Assembly: GCA_025057115.1 (NCBI GenBank)
Contig: JANWWZ010000002.1
Coordinates: forward strand, 186,001-250,000
Origin: Bernardetiaceae bacterium
Lineage (GTDB): Bacteria; Bacteroidota; Bacteroidia; Cytophagales; Thermoflexibacteraceae
DNA: 64,000 bases
Direction of reading: 5' to 3'
Position numbers and translations under genes: made by a program. How positions within the stretch are numbered: the first letter of the stretch is position 1; the number at the start of each line of letters is the position of its first letter. The notes under the pieces were generated by a model, which was not told where the DNA came from, made no database searches, and saw only the letters and a list, made by a program, of their open reading frames with translations. Shown here piece by piece: positions 1 to 8,754 of the stretch.

Positions 1-1087
1 TTTTTTCGATGTGATATTTCTCCGCTGGATTGCAGAAAGTAATAGCAATGCCTTCTTGCCCTGCTCTGCCTGTTCGCCCAATGCGGTGCACATAATCTTC
101 GTACACCAAAGGCACGTCAAAATTAATTACATGACTTACCTGACTGATGTCAATACCACGAGCAGCTACGTCAGTAGCCACCAGTACGCGCAAACTGCCT
201 TCCCTAAACTGTTTCATGGCATTGATCCGCGCATTTTGCCCTTTATTGGCATGAATAATGCGCAGGTGAGGAGTAATTTTTCGGGCAATAAATTTGCCAA
301 TATTTTCTGCATTTTGTCTAGTTCGGCAAAAAATAATGACGCGTTCTAATTTTTCATGCTCAAACAAGTATGCCAACAGATTGACTTTGGTTTTCAAGTT
401 GGGAACGTAGTAGAGCTGTTGGGCAATTGTCTCGGCAGTGGTGGCTGAGGGAGTAATTTCTACTTGCACGGGGGCTTCTAAAAACTCCTCTGAAAGCCGT
501 ACTACCTTTTCGGGCATGGTGGCAGAAAACAAAAGATTTTGGCGCTTACGAGGTAAAATTTCTAACATGCGGCGAATTTGCGGCATAAAGCCCATATCCA
601 TAAGCTTATCGGCTTCATCTAACACAAAGATTTTAATTTCCTTCACCACCATCTCCCCTGTTCGGTAAATATCCATCAATCGTCCTGGAGTAGCCACTAC
701 CGCATCTGTACCCGCTTTAATAGCTTCTAGTTGAGCTTTCATGCCTACGCCACCGTAAAGAGCCACACAGCGCAAGTCAGTGTAAGCAGCCAGTTGCTTA
801 AAATGATCGGCAATTTGCATGACCAGCTCGCGCGTAGGAGCCACGATCAAAGCTCTGGGAAAAGGGCTCTGGGCATATTTAAGCCGCGCAAGCAAGGGCA
901 ACAAATAAGCAGCCGTTTTCCCCGTTCCTGTTTGGGCGATGCCGAGCACGTCGTGCCCTTCTAATGCCAGGGGGATTACTTTTTCTTGCACCGGCGTGGG
1001 TTGATGCCACCCCAGCTGCTCAATAGCCGCTAGCAGTGGCTTATTTAGCTTAAAGGCAGCAAATCCGTTTTTGGACTCTTCTTCCAT
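1..1087 (-). CDS. DEAD-box RNA helicase, RhlE-like (3' end cut by window edge)
   Basis: ATP-dependent RNA helicase of superfamily 2, expected to remodel RNA structure in the cytoplasm (ribosome assembly or mRNA turnover). Read on the minus strand from the ATG at 1087. The helicase motifs appear in order: Q-motif region (GWHQPTPVQ), Walker A (AQTGTGKT), PTRELVMQI, DEAD box inside VLDEADKLMDMGF, SAT, the ATDVAARGID block and HRIGRTGRA. About 362 codons are visible and the frame runs off the left edge, so the usually basic C-terminal tail is not seen. The ATG is supported by a good promoter ending 21 bases upstream. RhlE versus another DEAD subfamily cannot be settled without the tail. Confidence 0.93.
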   Translation of the reverse strand, partial: MEEESKNGFAAFKLNKPLLAAIEQLGWHQPTPVQEKVIPLALEGHDVLGIAQTGTGKTAAYLLPLLARLKYAQSPFPRALIVAPTRELVMQIADHFKQLAAYTDLRCVALYGGVGMKAQLEAIKAGTDAVVATPGRLMDIYRTGEMVVKEIKIFVLDEADKLMDMGFMPQIRRMLEILPRKRQNLLFSATMPEKVVRLSEEFLEAPVQVEITPSATTAETIAQQLYYVPNLKTKVNLLAYLFEHEKLERVIIFCRTRQNAENIGKFIARKITPHLRIIHANKGQNARINAMKQFREGSLRVLVATDVAARGIDISQVSHVINFDVPLVYEDYVHRIGRTGRAGQEGIAITFCNPAEKYHIEK

Positions 1088-1107
1088 CGCCGGCCTGGAT
1101 GATGGGT

Positions 1108-1141
1108 GCAAAGTTACACCTTGCCGGCGTTGGAAATCAAA
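1108..1141 (-). promoter_or_regulatory. Bacteroidota-type promoter of the helicase gene
   Basis: On the minus strand TTTG (1138-1141) lies exactly 21 bases upstream of TAACTTTGC (1108-1116). This fits the Bacteroidota vegetative consensus TTTG-N19-21-TAnnTTTG. It starts 6 bp beyond the 1147-2316 gene and gives the helicase its own transcript with a leader of roughly 15 bases. Confidence 0.75.
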
Positions 1142-1146
1142 CAAGT

Positions 1147-2316
1147 TCAACCTTTGTAGGCGATTCGGTAAATTACATTGGCTTTGTCATCCGAAACAAG
1201 CATGGAGCCATCGGGCAAGAATTGCACGTCTACAGGGCGCCCCCAGGCTTCATCAGTGGCTTGGTTGAGCCATCCTTCAGCAAATACTTCGTAGCCTGCA
1301 GAACGGTTATCAGGGGTAATGCGCACTAGCGTTATGCGATAGCCAATTTTTTTAGAGCGATTCCATGAACCGTGTTCGGCAATAAACAATTGATTTTTGT
1401 AAGAGGCGGGAAACATATCGCCTGTGTAGAAACGGCAGCCCAAAGCAGCCACGTGAGGACCCAGCACCTGAGTAGGAGGCGTAAAATCGGAACAAGGGCG
1501 CTTTTTGCCAAATTCTGGGTCGGGGATGTTGCCTTGATGGCAATAAGGATAGCCAAAATGCATTCCTGGACGTGGCGCGTGATGCAATACATCCCCTGGG
1601 ATATCGTCTCCCATCATGTCGCGTCCATTGCTAGTAAACCACAAATCCCCTGTAACTGGATGCCAAGTAAATCCTACGCTGTTGCGAACTCCGTGAGCAT
1701 AAATTTCAAAGCCCGTTCCATCTGGGTTGAGCCGAGTAATGGTAGAATAGACGGGATTGTCTAGCCGCTCGCAAATATTGCACGGTGCCCCTACGGGCAC
1801 ATAGAGTTTGCCATCCGGTCCGAAAGCGATGAATTTCCAGCCGTGGTGCTTGTCTTTGGGAAATTTATCGTACACTACAACGGGTTTGGGAGGGTTGTCC
1901 AAGTTAGCTTCAATATTGTCAAAGCGAAGGATGCGGCTTACTTCCGCTACATAAAGGCTACCGTTGCGAAATGCTACCCCATTGGGCATATCCAACCCCG
2001 AAGCAATGACCTTGACTTCGTCTGCTCGAAAATCTTTGTCGCGGTCAATAACGGCATATACTTTATCTCCTTGCCGATTTCCTACGTACAAAATCCCAGA
2101 GGGCGATAAACACATTGACCGAGCATTGTTCACCTCAGCAAAGATGCTGATGGTAAATCCAGGAGGCAGTTTGATGGTGTGCAAAGGATACTTCTTGTCC
2201 AACGGATGCGGTTCTTGGGAAGTGTTGGCTGTATCTTGACTAATGTGGTGAGCATTGCCACAAGCAACAGCCAATAAAGCTAAAGACAAAGCAATTTTTT
2301 TTGCTGACATGGTCAT
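1147..2316 (-). CDS. PQQ-type sugar dehydrogenase (L-sorbosone dehydrogenase-like), lipoprotein
   Basis: Predicted secreted or membrane-anchored beta-propeller dehydrogenase of 389 residues, of the family that oxidises aldoses or sorbosone with pyrroloquinoline quinone. The N-terminus MTMSAKKIALSLALLAVAC is a lipoprotein signal with lipobox AVAC, so it is probably attached to the envelope. Propeller hallmarks follow: FAEVNNARSMCLSPSGILYVGNR, GLDMPNGVAFRNGSLYVAE, HHGWKFIAFGPDGKLYVPVGAP with a nearby CNICE cysteine pair, SVGFTWHPVTGDLWFTSNGRD and, near the end, AWGRPVDVQFLPDGSMLVSDD. Length matches the family. The ATG at 2310 is an alternative start. It follows the dipeptidase gene by 17 bases, so the two probably share a transcript. 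Substrate and cofactor are inferred from family. Confidence 0.8.
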   Translation of the reverse strand: MTMSAKKIALSLALLAVACGNAHHISQDTANTSQEPHPLDKKYPLHTIKLPPGFTISIFAEVNNARSMCLSPSGILYVGNRQGDKVYAVIDRDKDFRADEVKVIASGLDMPNGVAFRNGSLYVAEVSRILRFDNIEANLDNPPKPVVVYDKFPKDKHHGWKFIAFGPDGKLYVPVGAPCNICERLDNPVYSTITRLNPDGTGFEIYAHGVRNSVGFTWHPVTGDLWFTSNGRDMMGDDIPGDVLHHAPRPGMHFGYPYCHQGNIPDPEFGKKRPCSDFTPPTQVLGPHVAALGCRFYTGDMFPASYKNQLFIAEHGSWNRSKKIGYRITLVRITPDNRSAGYEVFAEGWLNQATDEAWGRPVDVQFLPDGSMLVSDDKANVIYRIAYKG

Positions 2317-2333
2317 TAGGATTTACAAGTAAA

Positions 2334-2957
2334 CTACTTACAAGGAATTGGAAAGTTGCTGATGGGATATAGGTTGCGGTGTGAAAAATGCCACCATTCT
2401 GTTTTAATTGTTCGGAAGTTATTCTTTTTCATGGCTTGTTGCAACAGCTGGCGGTTTTTTTGCACTTCTTTAGAATGAGGATAACTCCAGTGTGCTTCTT
2501 GACCAAAATAGTCGTAAGGAGTTCCCATGTCGAGCTCATTGCCTAGGCTATCTACTAAGGTTAAATCTACCGCACAGCCGCGGTTGTGCATCGAACCTTT
2601 GCGCGGATCGGCTACGTAGCGCTTGTTTGGAGCTTGATGCCATAGGCGCCATTGCACGGAAAGAGGACGGTAACCATCGAAAATTTTCATGCGGTACCCT
2701 TGTTGCTTCACCCAAGCATGAGCTTTTACCAGATCTTCAGCCACTTTTTTGCGCAAAAACACCCTGCCGCAATCATAGAGGACTTGGCCAGTAAAGTTTT
2801 CCTTTGTGGCATACTTGACATCTAAGATAAAGGTAGAGTCCAAACTAATCAGTTCTACCCAAGCGGTATCGGCGTACTTTTGCGCGCATACCTTACCCTG
2901 ATATAGGGGCAACCCAACAACCAGAAAAAACAGCAAGTTGTTTTTTATGCTATTCAT
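2334..2957 (-). CDS. VanX/DdpX-like D-alanyl-D-alanine dipeptidase (peptidase M15D)
   Basis: Zinc peptidase predicted to split D-Ala-D-Ala dipeptides in the periplasm, in cell-wall recycling or turnover. About 207 residues. I start at the ATG at 2957 because MNSIKNNLLFFLVVGLPLYQGKVCAQ is a clean signal peptide; the longer frame to 3053 runs into the divergent gene and adds non-signal sequence. M15 zinc/catalytic signatures are visible: SMHNRGCAVD (His and Asp ligands) and EWWHF (catalytic Glu and third His). FDGYRPLSVQWRLW is the family substrate-side block. No vanH or vanA partner is nearby, so a housekeeping role is more likely than vancomycin resistance. Confidence 0.85.
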   Translation of the reverse strand: MNSIKNNLLFFLVVGLPLYQGKVCAQKYADTAWVELISLDSTFILDVKYATKENFTGQVLYDCGRVFLRKKVAEDLVKAHAWVKQQGYRMKIFDGYRPLSVQWRLWHQAPNKRYVADPRKGSMHNRGCAVDLTLVDSLGNELDMGTPYDYFGQEAHWSYPHSKEVQKNRQLLQQAMKKNNFRTIKTEWWHFSHRNLYPISNFPIPCK

Positions 2958-3014
2958 GCAAAGGCGTTTTTGTTGCAAAAATGCATAATTCCTGTCCCTT
3001 GTAATGCTTTCAAC

Positions 3015-3022
3015 TATATTTG
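3015..3022 (+). promoter_or_regulatory. -7 element of the GH63 gene
   Basis: TATATTTG matches TAnnTTTG, 20 bases before the ATG at 3043. No convincing TTTG at the -33 position; TTCCTG is the nearest match. Confidence 0.45.
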
Positions 3023-3042
3023 TGTGAACGTGTTTCAACCTT

Positions 3043-5712
3043 ATGGCAAACAATCCCGAAGCTCTTCGCCTGAAGGCAACTTATAACAATACTGGCTGGA
3101 AACGCTGGGGTCCCTATCTTTCTGAAAGACAGTGGGGAACAGTCCGCGAAGACTATAGCCCCTACGGCTATGCATGGGGTTATATTACCCATGACATGGC
3201 TCGCAGCAAAGCCTATCGATGGGGCGAAGACGGCATCGGCGGGCTCTCCGACACTAAACAAACTGTTTGCCTTGCCCATGCTTTCTGGAATGGCAAAGAT
3301 ACCATCATCAAAGAAAGACTTTTCGGATTGGGCAACAACGAAGGCAACCACGGCGAAGACGTAAAGGAAATTTACTACTACCTAGACTCTACTCCTACGC
3401 ACTCTTACATGAAAATGCTTTACAAGTATCCACAAAGCCGATTTCCTTATGAAAAATTAGTGGAAGAAAACAAGCGTCGCAGCCGTAAAGAGCCCGAGTA
3501 CGAAATTATGGATACTGGCATTTTTGACAATGACGATTATTTTGACATATTTATCGAGTACGCCAAAGCAGAACCAGAAGATATTTTAGTAAAGGTAACT
3601 GCCATCAACCGAAGTAGTAAAGACGCCGTTTTGCACTTTTTGCCTACAGTATGGTTTCGCAATACGTGGTCTTGGGGTTATGAAACATGGGAATGGAAAT
3701 ACAAACCTTTGCTTTTTGCAGACACCGAAGGAAGGAAAATCATTCATATCCATCACAAAAACGTTGGCGAACTAAGACTTTACTACGAGGCTAACCCAGA
3801 ACTTATATTTTGCGAAAACGAAACAAACTACCGTCGGTTGCGCCACTTGGTTGAGGCTGTCAAACCCGATCATCCCTATCCCAAAGATGCCATTAATGAC
3901 TATATCATCACTGGTGATAAGCGCTATAAAAAACCCGACCACAAGGGCACTAAGGTAGCTTTGCACTATCCTGTGGTCATTTCCGGAGGGAAGTCTCATA
4001 TTGTCCGCCTGCGTTTGACCAATGGAATTGACCATAGCAATCCTTTTGATGACTTTGAAACCATTTTTCAACTTCGCAAGCAAGAAGCAGACCTTTTCTA
4101 CCAAGAGGTTCATCAGCAAATGCCTCACTACAATGCCGACCTTTGCAACATTCAACGGCAAGCCTTTGCAGGCATGATGTGGAACAAGCAATACTACTAC
4201 TACAACGTAGAGCAATGGCTCAACGGCGACCCCATCCACGGCAATAATTTGCCCGAAGAACGCAAAACAGGTCGCAATCACAAGTGGAAACACCTTTACA
4301 ACTCCAACTTGATTTCCATGCCTGACAAATGGGAGTATCCCTGGTATGCAGCTTGGGATTTGGCTTTTCACTGCGTGCCTATTGCTAAAATAGATCCCAC
4401 TTTTGCCAAGCGGCAGCTAGTGCTCATGCTGCGCGAATACTACATGCATCCCAACGGACAAATACCAGCGTATGAGTGGCATTTTAGTGATGTGAATCCA
4501 CCTGTGCATGCATGGGGCGCTTGGAAGGTATACAACATTGAAAAACAAGCCAATGATGGCAAGGGCGACATAGAATTTTTATCCATTGTGTTCCAAAAAC
4601 TGCTTATGAACTTCACTTGGTGGGTCAATCAAAAGGATCGCGAAGGAAACAACCTCTTTGAAGGAGGCTTCTTAGGACTGGATAACATTGGCGTATTTGA
4701 CCGCAGCAATCCCGACTTGCCTACGGGAAGTTATTTGGAACAAGCCGATGCCACTAGCTGGATGGCAATGTATAGCCTTAACATGTTGCGCATTGCCATT
4801 GAGCTAGCCCAATTCAAGCCTTATTACCAGGAAATGGCTTCCAAGTTTTTCGAACATTTTCTTGCCATTGCTGCGGCTATGTTCAACATGGGAGCCGAAC
4901 ATATCGACCTATGGGATGAAGAAGATGAATTTTATTACGACGTGGTACATCCTGCCAATCACCGCAGTCATCGGCTCAAGGTTCGCTCTATTGTAGGCAT
5001 CATGCCCATTTTAGCCGTGGAGGTACTAACCCCAGAACTGCTAGAAAAACTGCCCGACTTTCGGCGCCGTTTAGAGTGGACCCTTCGCAACAAGCCCGCT
5101 ACGGCTAACCTCATTTCTCGTTGGTATCAGCTAGGCCGAGGCGAAAATCGCATGCTTTCCCTGCTACGACTTCACCGACTCAAGTGCATTTTGCGACGCA
5201 TGCTAGACCCAGAAGAATTCCTTTCCAACTATGGCATCCGCTCCCTTTCTAAGTACCACGAAAAGCATCCCTACGTGTACTACTTCAAAGACCGCGCTTA
5301 TGTGGTAGAATACCTTCCTGGCGAATCAGATTCCTCCATGTTCGGCGGCAATTCCAACTGGCGCGGACCAGTGTGGTTTCCCCTTAATTACCTCATCATC
5401 GAAGCCTTGCTCAAGTTTTATGAATACTACGGCGACTCTCACAAGTTTGAACATCCCACCGGCAGCGGCAATATGCTCACCTTAAAAGAAATTGCCGACG
5501 ACCTCAAGCGAAGGCTCATTAGCATTTTCACCAAAAATGAAAAAGGAGAGCGGATAGTTTTCGGGAATTGCAAAAAAATGCAACAAGACCCCCATTTCAG
5601 AGATTACATCTTGTTTTATGAATACTTTCACGGTGATACGGGCAAGGGGCTAGGGGCTTCGCATCAGTGTGGTTGGACAGGACTTATTGCTGCCCTCATC
5701 GGTGATTTTTAG
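3043..5712 (+). CDS. GH63-like glucosidase (MGH1-type catalytic domain)
   Basis: Large cytoplasmic glycoside hydrolase (889 residues, no signal peptide) related to mannosyl-oligosaccharide glucosidases. In bacteria such enzymes are inverting alpha-glucosidases acting on small glucosides. The N-terminal block WGPYLSERQWGTVREDYS and the (alpha/alpha)6 barrel block YPWYAAWDLAFHCVPIAKID, with the conserved Asp of the catalytic region, are typical, as are GQIPAYEWHFSDVNPP, WLNGDP and GPVWFPLNYL. Length fits the bacterial branch. It is transcribed alone, divergent from the dipeptidase gene. Natural substrate unknown. Confidence 0.85.
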   Translation: MANNPEALRLKATYNNTGWKRWGPYLSERQWGTVREDYSPYGYAWGYITHDMARSKAYRWGEDGIGGLSDTKQTVCLAHAFWNGKDTIIKERLFGLGNNEGNHGEDVKEIYYYLDSTPTHSYMKMLYKYPQSRFPYEKLVEENKRRSRKEPEYEIMDTGIFDNDDYFDIFIEYAKAEPEDILVKVTAINRSSKDAVLHFLPTVWFRNTWSWGYETWEWKYKPLLFADTEGRKIIHIHHKNVGELRLYYEANPELIFCENETNYRRLRHLVEAVKPDHPYPKDAINDYIITGDKRYKKPDHKGTKVALHYPVVISGGKSHIVRLRLTNGIDHSNPFDDFETIFQLRKQEADLFYQEVHQQMPHYNADLCNIQRQAFAGMMWNKQYYYYNVEQWLNGDPIHGNNLPEERKTGRNHKWKHLYNSNLISMPDKWEYPWYAAWDLAFHCVPIAKIDPTFAKRQLVLMLREYYMHPNGQIPAYEWHFSDVNPPVHAWGAWKVYNIEKQANDGKGDIEFLSIVFQKLLMNFTWWVNQKDREGNNLFEGGFLGLDNIGVFDRSNPDLPTGSYLEQADATSWMAMYSLNMLRIAIELAQFKPYYQEMASKFFEHFLAIAAAMFNMGAEHIDLWDEEDEFYYDVVHPANHRSHRLKVRSIVGIMPILAVEVLTPELLEKLPDFRRRLEWTLRNKPATANLISRWYQLGRGENRMLSLLRLHRLKCILRRMLDPEEFLSNYGIRSLSKYHEKHPYVYYFKDRAYVVEYLPGESDSSMFGGNSNWRGPVWFPLNYLIIEALLKFYEYYGDSHKFEHPTGSGNMLTLKEIADDLKRRLISIFTKNEKGERIVFGNCKKMQQDPHFRDYILFYEYFHGDTGKGLGASHQCGWTGLIAALIGDF

Positions 5713-5803
5713 CATTTGCAGTCCAGCAGATTTTTGTAGAGCTTTTCCAAAACCCGACCGTGTCAACTGCATTTGCTTTGTAACCCTACTGCTGCCCCTT
5801 TTG

Positions 5804-6520
5804 CTAGGGGGTATTATTATCTCTTCTTGCTTGGGCTTTCAACTGGGATAGCTGTTGTTCTAATTTTACTGCTTCGGCGGCAAAAAACGCTTCCCAGTCG
5901 GGATTTTGGGCGGCAAAGTAGGTTTCTTCTTGCTGCAGTTGTCTCAGTTTTAGGATTAGTTCATCACGGCGGCGAGTGAGAGTCTCAATTAACTGCTGCA
6001 ATTGTTCTATGTTATCAGGTAATGAGTCAAGACCAAATGCCAATCCACTTGCTAGTTGGTCTAAAAGTTCTTGCAGGCGTTGAATGTCTTGTGCTTTGTA
6101 GGCTTCAAGGGCTTGTGCCATTAATCGGTTAGCAGATGCCAATTTTTCAGGGTCGTTGACGTATCGGTCAGGGTGGATTTTTCTGACCACTTTTTTGAAT
6201 AGTTCGCGCAGGGTTTGGGTTTCTTCTTGGCTCAAAGCAGGGCGATGGATGTGAGCCTGTTCGGCTTGTTAGCTGTATTGTTCAAAGCGCTCTCGGGCTT
6301 GTTTGGCTTTTTCTTGGGCATATTTTTTTTGAGTGCGCTGGGCTTCGCGTTCAGCTAGTTGAGCTTGGTACCAAGCAATTTCGCGCAGCAAATGACCCAA
6401 CTTTGCCCAATAGGCTTGTTCAAAGCGTCTTATGAGTTCTTGTGCCTGCTCAATGGATGCTTGCAGGGCAGCTATTTCGGCTTCGAGCAGTTCTATTTGC
6501 TGTTTGTAAAATCCATATAA
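5804..6520 (-). pseudogene. Coiled-coil/J-domain protein, N-terminally truncated and interrupted by TAA
   Basis: Minus-strand coding sequence for a coiled-coil protein with a J-like module. The upstream part (6520 to 6272) reads YGFYKQQIELLEAEIAAL... through KKYAQEKAKQARERFEQYS, strongly heptad-like. A TAA at 6271-6269 follows (CAA to TAA is the simplest change), and the same frame continues to 5804 with KKVVRKIHPDRY, a J-domain HPD core, then more coiled coil ending KAQARRDNNTP. The downstream part alone could be made from a TTG at 6235 (143 residues). The true N-terminus is missing: at about 6515-6525 the frame meets the beginning of the oppositely oriented kinase remnant. Pseudogene or sequencing error at the stop; the missing N-terminus argues for real decay. 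Confidence 0.75.
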
Positions 6521-8664
6521 GCGCGGGCTTTGCCTGCGTGTACAAAGTCCGAGAACATCACACCTCTTACGCCCTCAAGTGCTTCATCCGACCCCTCGAC
6601 AAACGACGAGAGTACTACCAGCACATTTGCCATTTTCTAAGCCAGCAGAAAAGTCCTTACTTATTAGCTCCTCAGTACTTGAGCGAAAGCCTCTACGTAG
6701 CCAGCACTGCAGCAGGCAACGGATGATACGACGTAGTGCTCATGCCTTGGGTAGAAGGTCGAACACTGGGAGAATGGGTGGCACAAGCCTGCAAGCAACC
6801 AGACGTAAACACCTTGCAGCAGCTGGCAAAGAGTTTCAACCAGTTAGCCATTTGGCTGCTGGGGCAGGAGTTTGCTCATGGAGACTTGAAGCACGATAAC
6901 TTGATGGTGCACCCTGACGGCAGTTTGCTGCTGGTGGATTACGACGGCATGTTTGTGCCCGCCTTGCAAGGCAAGCCAGCCTTAGAATTGGGAGGAAGTG
7001 GCTACCAACATCCCGCCCGCAGTGCCCATCATTTTGACCGCCATCTGGACGATTTTTCCATTTTGGTCATCAGCCTTTCGCTGGAGGCTTTGGCAGTTGC
7101 TCCTGAATTGTACCAAGAAAAGCACACGGACAACTTACTGCTTGCTTTGAACGATTTCCGGGACCCCTGCAACTCCGCCATGCTCAACAAGCTATCTGAT
7201 TTGAATCATCCTGTAATAAACCGCTTTTTGATACTGTTGTACCAAAGTCTTCTTGTGGAGCGTTTGCATATTTCTCAGCTGGGGGCTTTATTAGAGGAAG
7301 TGGGTAAAAAGCACGAGATGCAAAGCAAGTCAGTCCTTCAAACACCTGCCCAGCCGTCGGAGGCGGTGCGCTTAGTTCCCTATCGCAAGGGCAACAAATG
7401 GGGCTTTTGTACTTTAGACAAGCAAATAGTCATTCCTTGTACGTATGATGAGGCATGGTCCTTCCACCAAGAGCGGGCATTGGTGAGAAAAAATGGTCGA
7501 TGGGGCTTTATGGACTCTACGGGTCAAGAAGTCGTCCCGTGTGTGTATGAGGATGCATGGTTCTTTCGCGAAGGGCGAGCAAGGGTAGAAAAAAACGGCA
7601 AATATGGCTTTATCAATCTTGCTGGGGAAGAAGTCGTACCATGTGTGTATGATAGCGCAGAAGACTTTTGCAAAGGGCTGGCAAAGGTGAAAAGAAATGG
7701 CAACTATGGCTTTGTCAACCCTACTGGTCAAGAAGTGGTCCCCTGTGTGTATGATGAGGTATATGACCTCCATGAAGGGCTGGCAATGGTGAAAAAAAAT
7801 AACCGATGGGGCTTTGGCTCTACTGACCAAAAAGTCATCCCGTACATATATGATTGGGCAGATGGTTTCCACGAAGGGCTGACAGAGTTGGAAAACAGTG
7901 GTCGATGGGGCTTTGTGAATTCTGCGGGTCAGGAAGTGGTCCCCTGTGTATATGAATGGGCAGGAAACTTCCACGAAGGACGGGCAAAGGTGAAAAAAAA
8001 TGGTCGATGGGGTTTCATTGACTCTGCAGGTCAAGAAGTCATCCCCTGTGTGTATGAGTGGGCAGGAAACTTCCACGAAGAGCTGGCGTGGGTGGAAAAA
8101 AACGGCAAGTATGGCTTTGTTAACCTTGTGGGTCAAGAGGTAGTCTCGTGTGTGTATGAGTGGCCAAGGGACTTCCACCAAGGGCGGGCAGGAGTGTTAA
8201 AAAATGGTCGATGGGGCTTTATTGACTCTGCAGGTCAAGAAATCGTCCCGTGTGTGTATGATCAGGTAAGAGACTTCAGTGAAGGACGAGCAAGGGTAAA
8301 AAGAAATGGTCGATGGGGCTTTATGGACTCTACGGGTCAAGAAATCGTCCCGTGTAGGTATAGTGAGGCTGAGGACTTCAGCCAAGGACGGGCAAGGGTA
8401 AAAAGAAATGGTCGATGGGGTTTTATTGACCCTACGGGTCAAGAAATCCTCCCATGTGTGTATGATTGGGTAGAGGACTTTCGCGAAGGACGGGCAAGGG
8501 TGGAAAAAGGCGGCAACTATGGTTTTGTCAACTTGGCGGGTCAAGAAGTGGTCCCATGTGTGTATGAGGGGGCACGGGACTTCCGCGAAGGGCTGGCAAG
8601 GGTGAAAAAAAATGGCAAGTGGTTTTATATCAACAGCGAAGGAGTGGAGTATTACCAGGATTGA
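6521..8664 (+). pseudogene. Ser/Thr kinase-like protein with 12 WG repeats, N-terminally truncated, in-frame TGA
   Basis: Kinase domain followed by WG beta-repeats. The frame opens at the glycine-loop remnant SAGFACVYKV with the ALKCF lysine, then meets a TGA at 6724-6726 between AAGNG and YDVVLMPWVEG; both sides are in the same frame. Downstream are the catalytic loop HGDLKHDNLMV, the DYDGMFVP metal-binding segment and LDDFS. From about 7395 come 12 WG repeats of about 34 residues (KWGF, RWGF or YGF ... GQEVVPCVYD ... F.EGRARV), ending WFYINSEGVEYYQD. One repeat near 7804-7812 is a residue short. A product without the N-lobe could start at GTG 6736 (642 residues), but it would lack the ATP-binding loop and lysine. 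Close kin often sit beside J-domain genes in Bacteroidota (recollection). Confidence 0.75.
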
Positions 8665-8690
8665 TGTATGCAACTACTGATGTACCCACT

Positions 8691-8738
8691 CCCCTAAAGT
8701 AGCTTTTCTTTTTTGCTTTTTTTGGCTTGCTTTAGGGG
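8691..8738 (+). terminator. Hairpin after the WG-kinase gene
   Basis: CCCCTAAAG (8691-8699) pairs with CTTTAGGGG (8730-8738) across a T-rich loop. TTTT follows shortly after (8747-8752). A possible rho-independent terminator between the WG gene and the symporter; the loop is long, so confidence is limited. Confidence 0.45.
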
Positions 8739-8754
8739 CCATAAAATTTTTTAT

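Noticed and set aside
2334-2957. Vancomycin-resistance gene (vanX)
   Set aside because: Only the dipeptidase is present, without vanH/vanA/vanR/vanS, and the exported form suits cell-wall recycling.
7414-8673. Two long minus-strand open frames in the WG region (255 and 158 codons)
   Set aside because: They are antisense by-products of the regular 102-bp WG repeat; the plus-strand frame carries the known domain.
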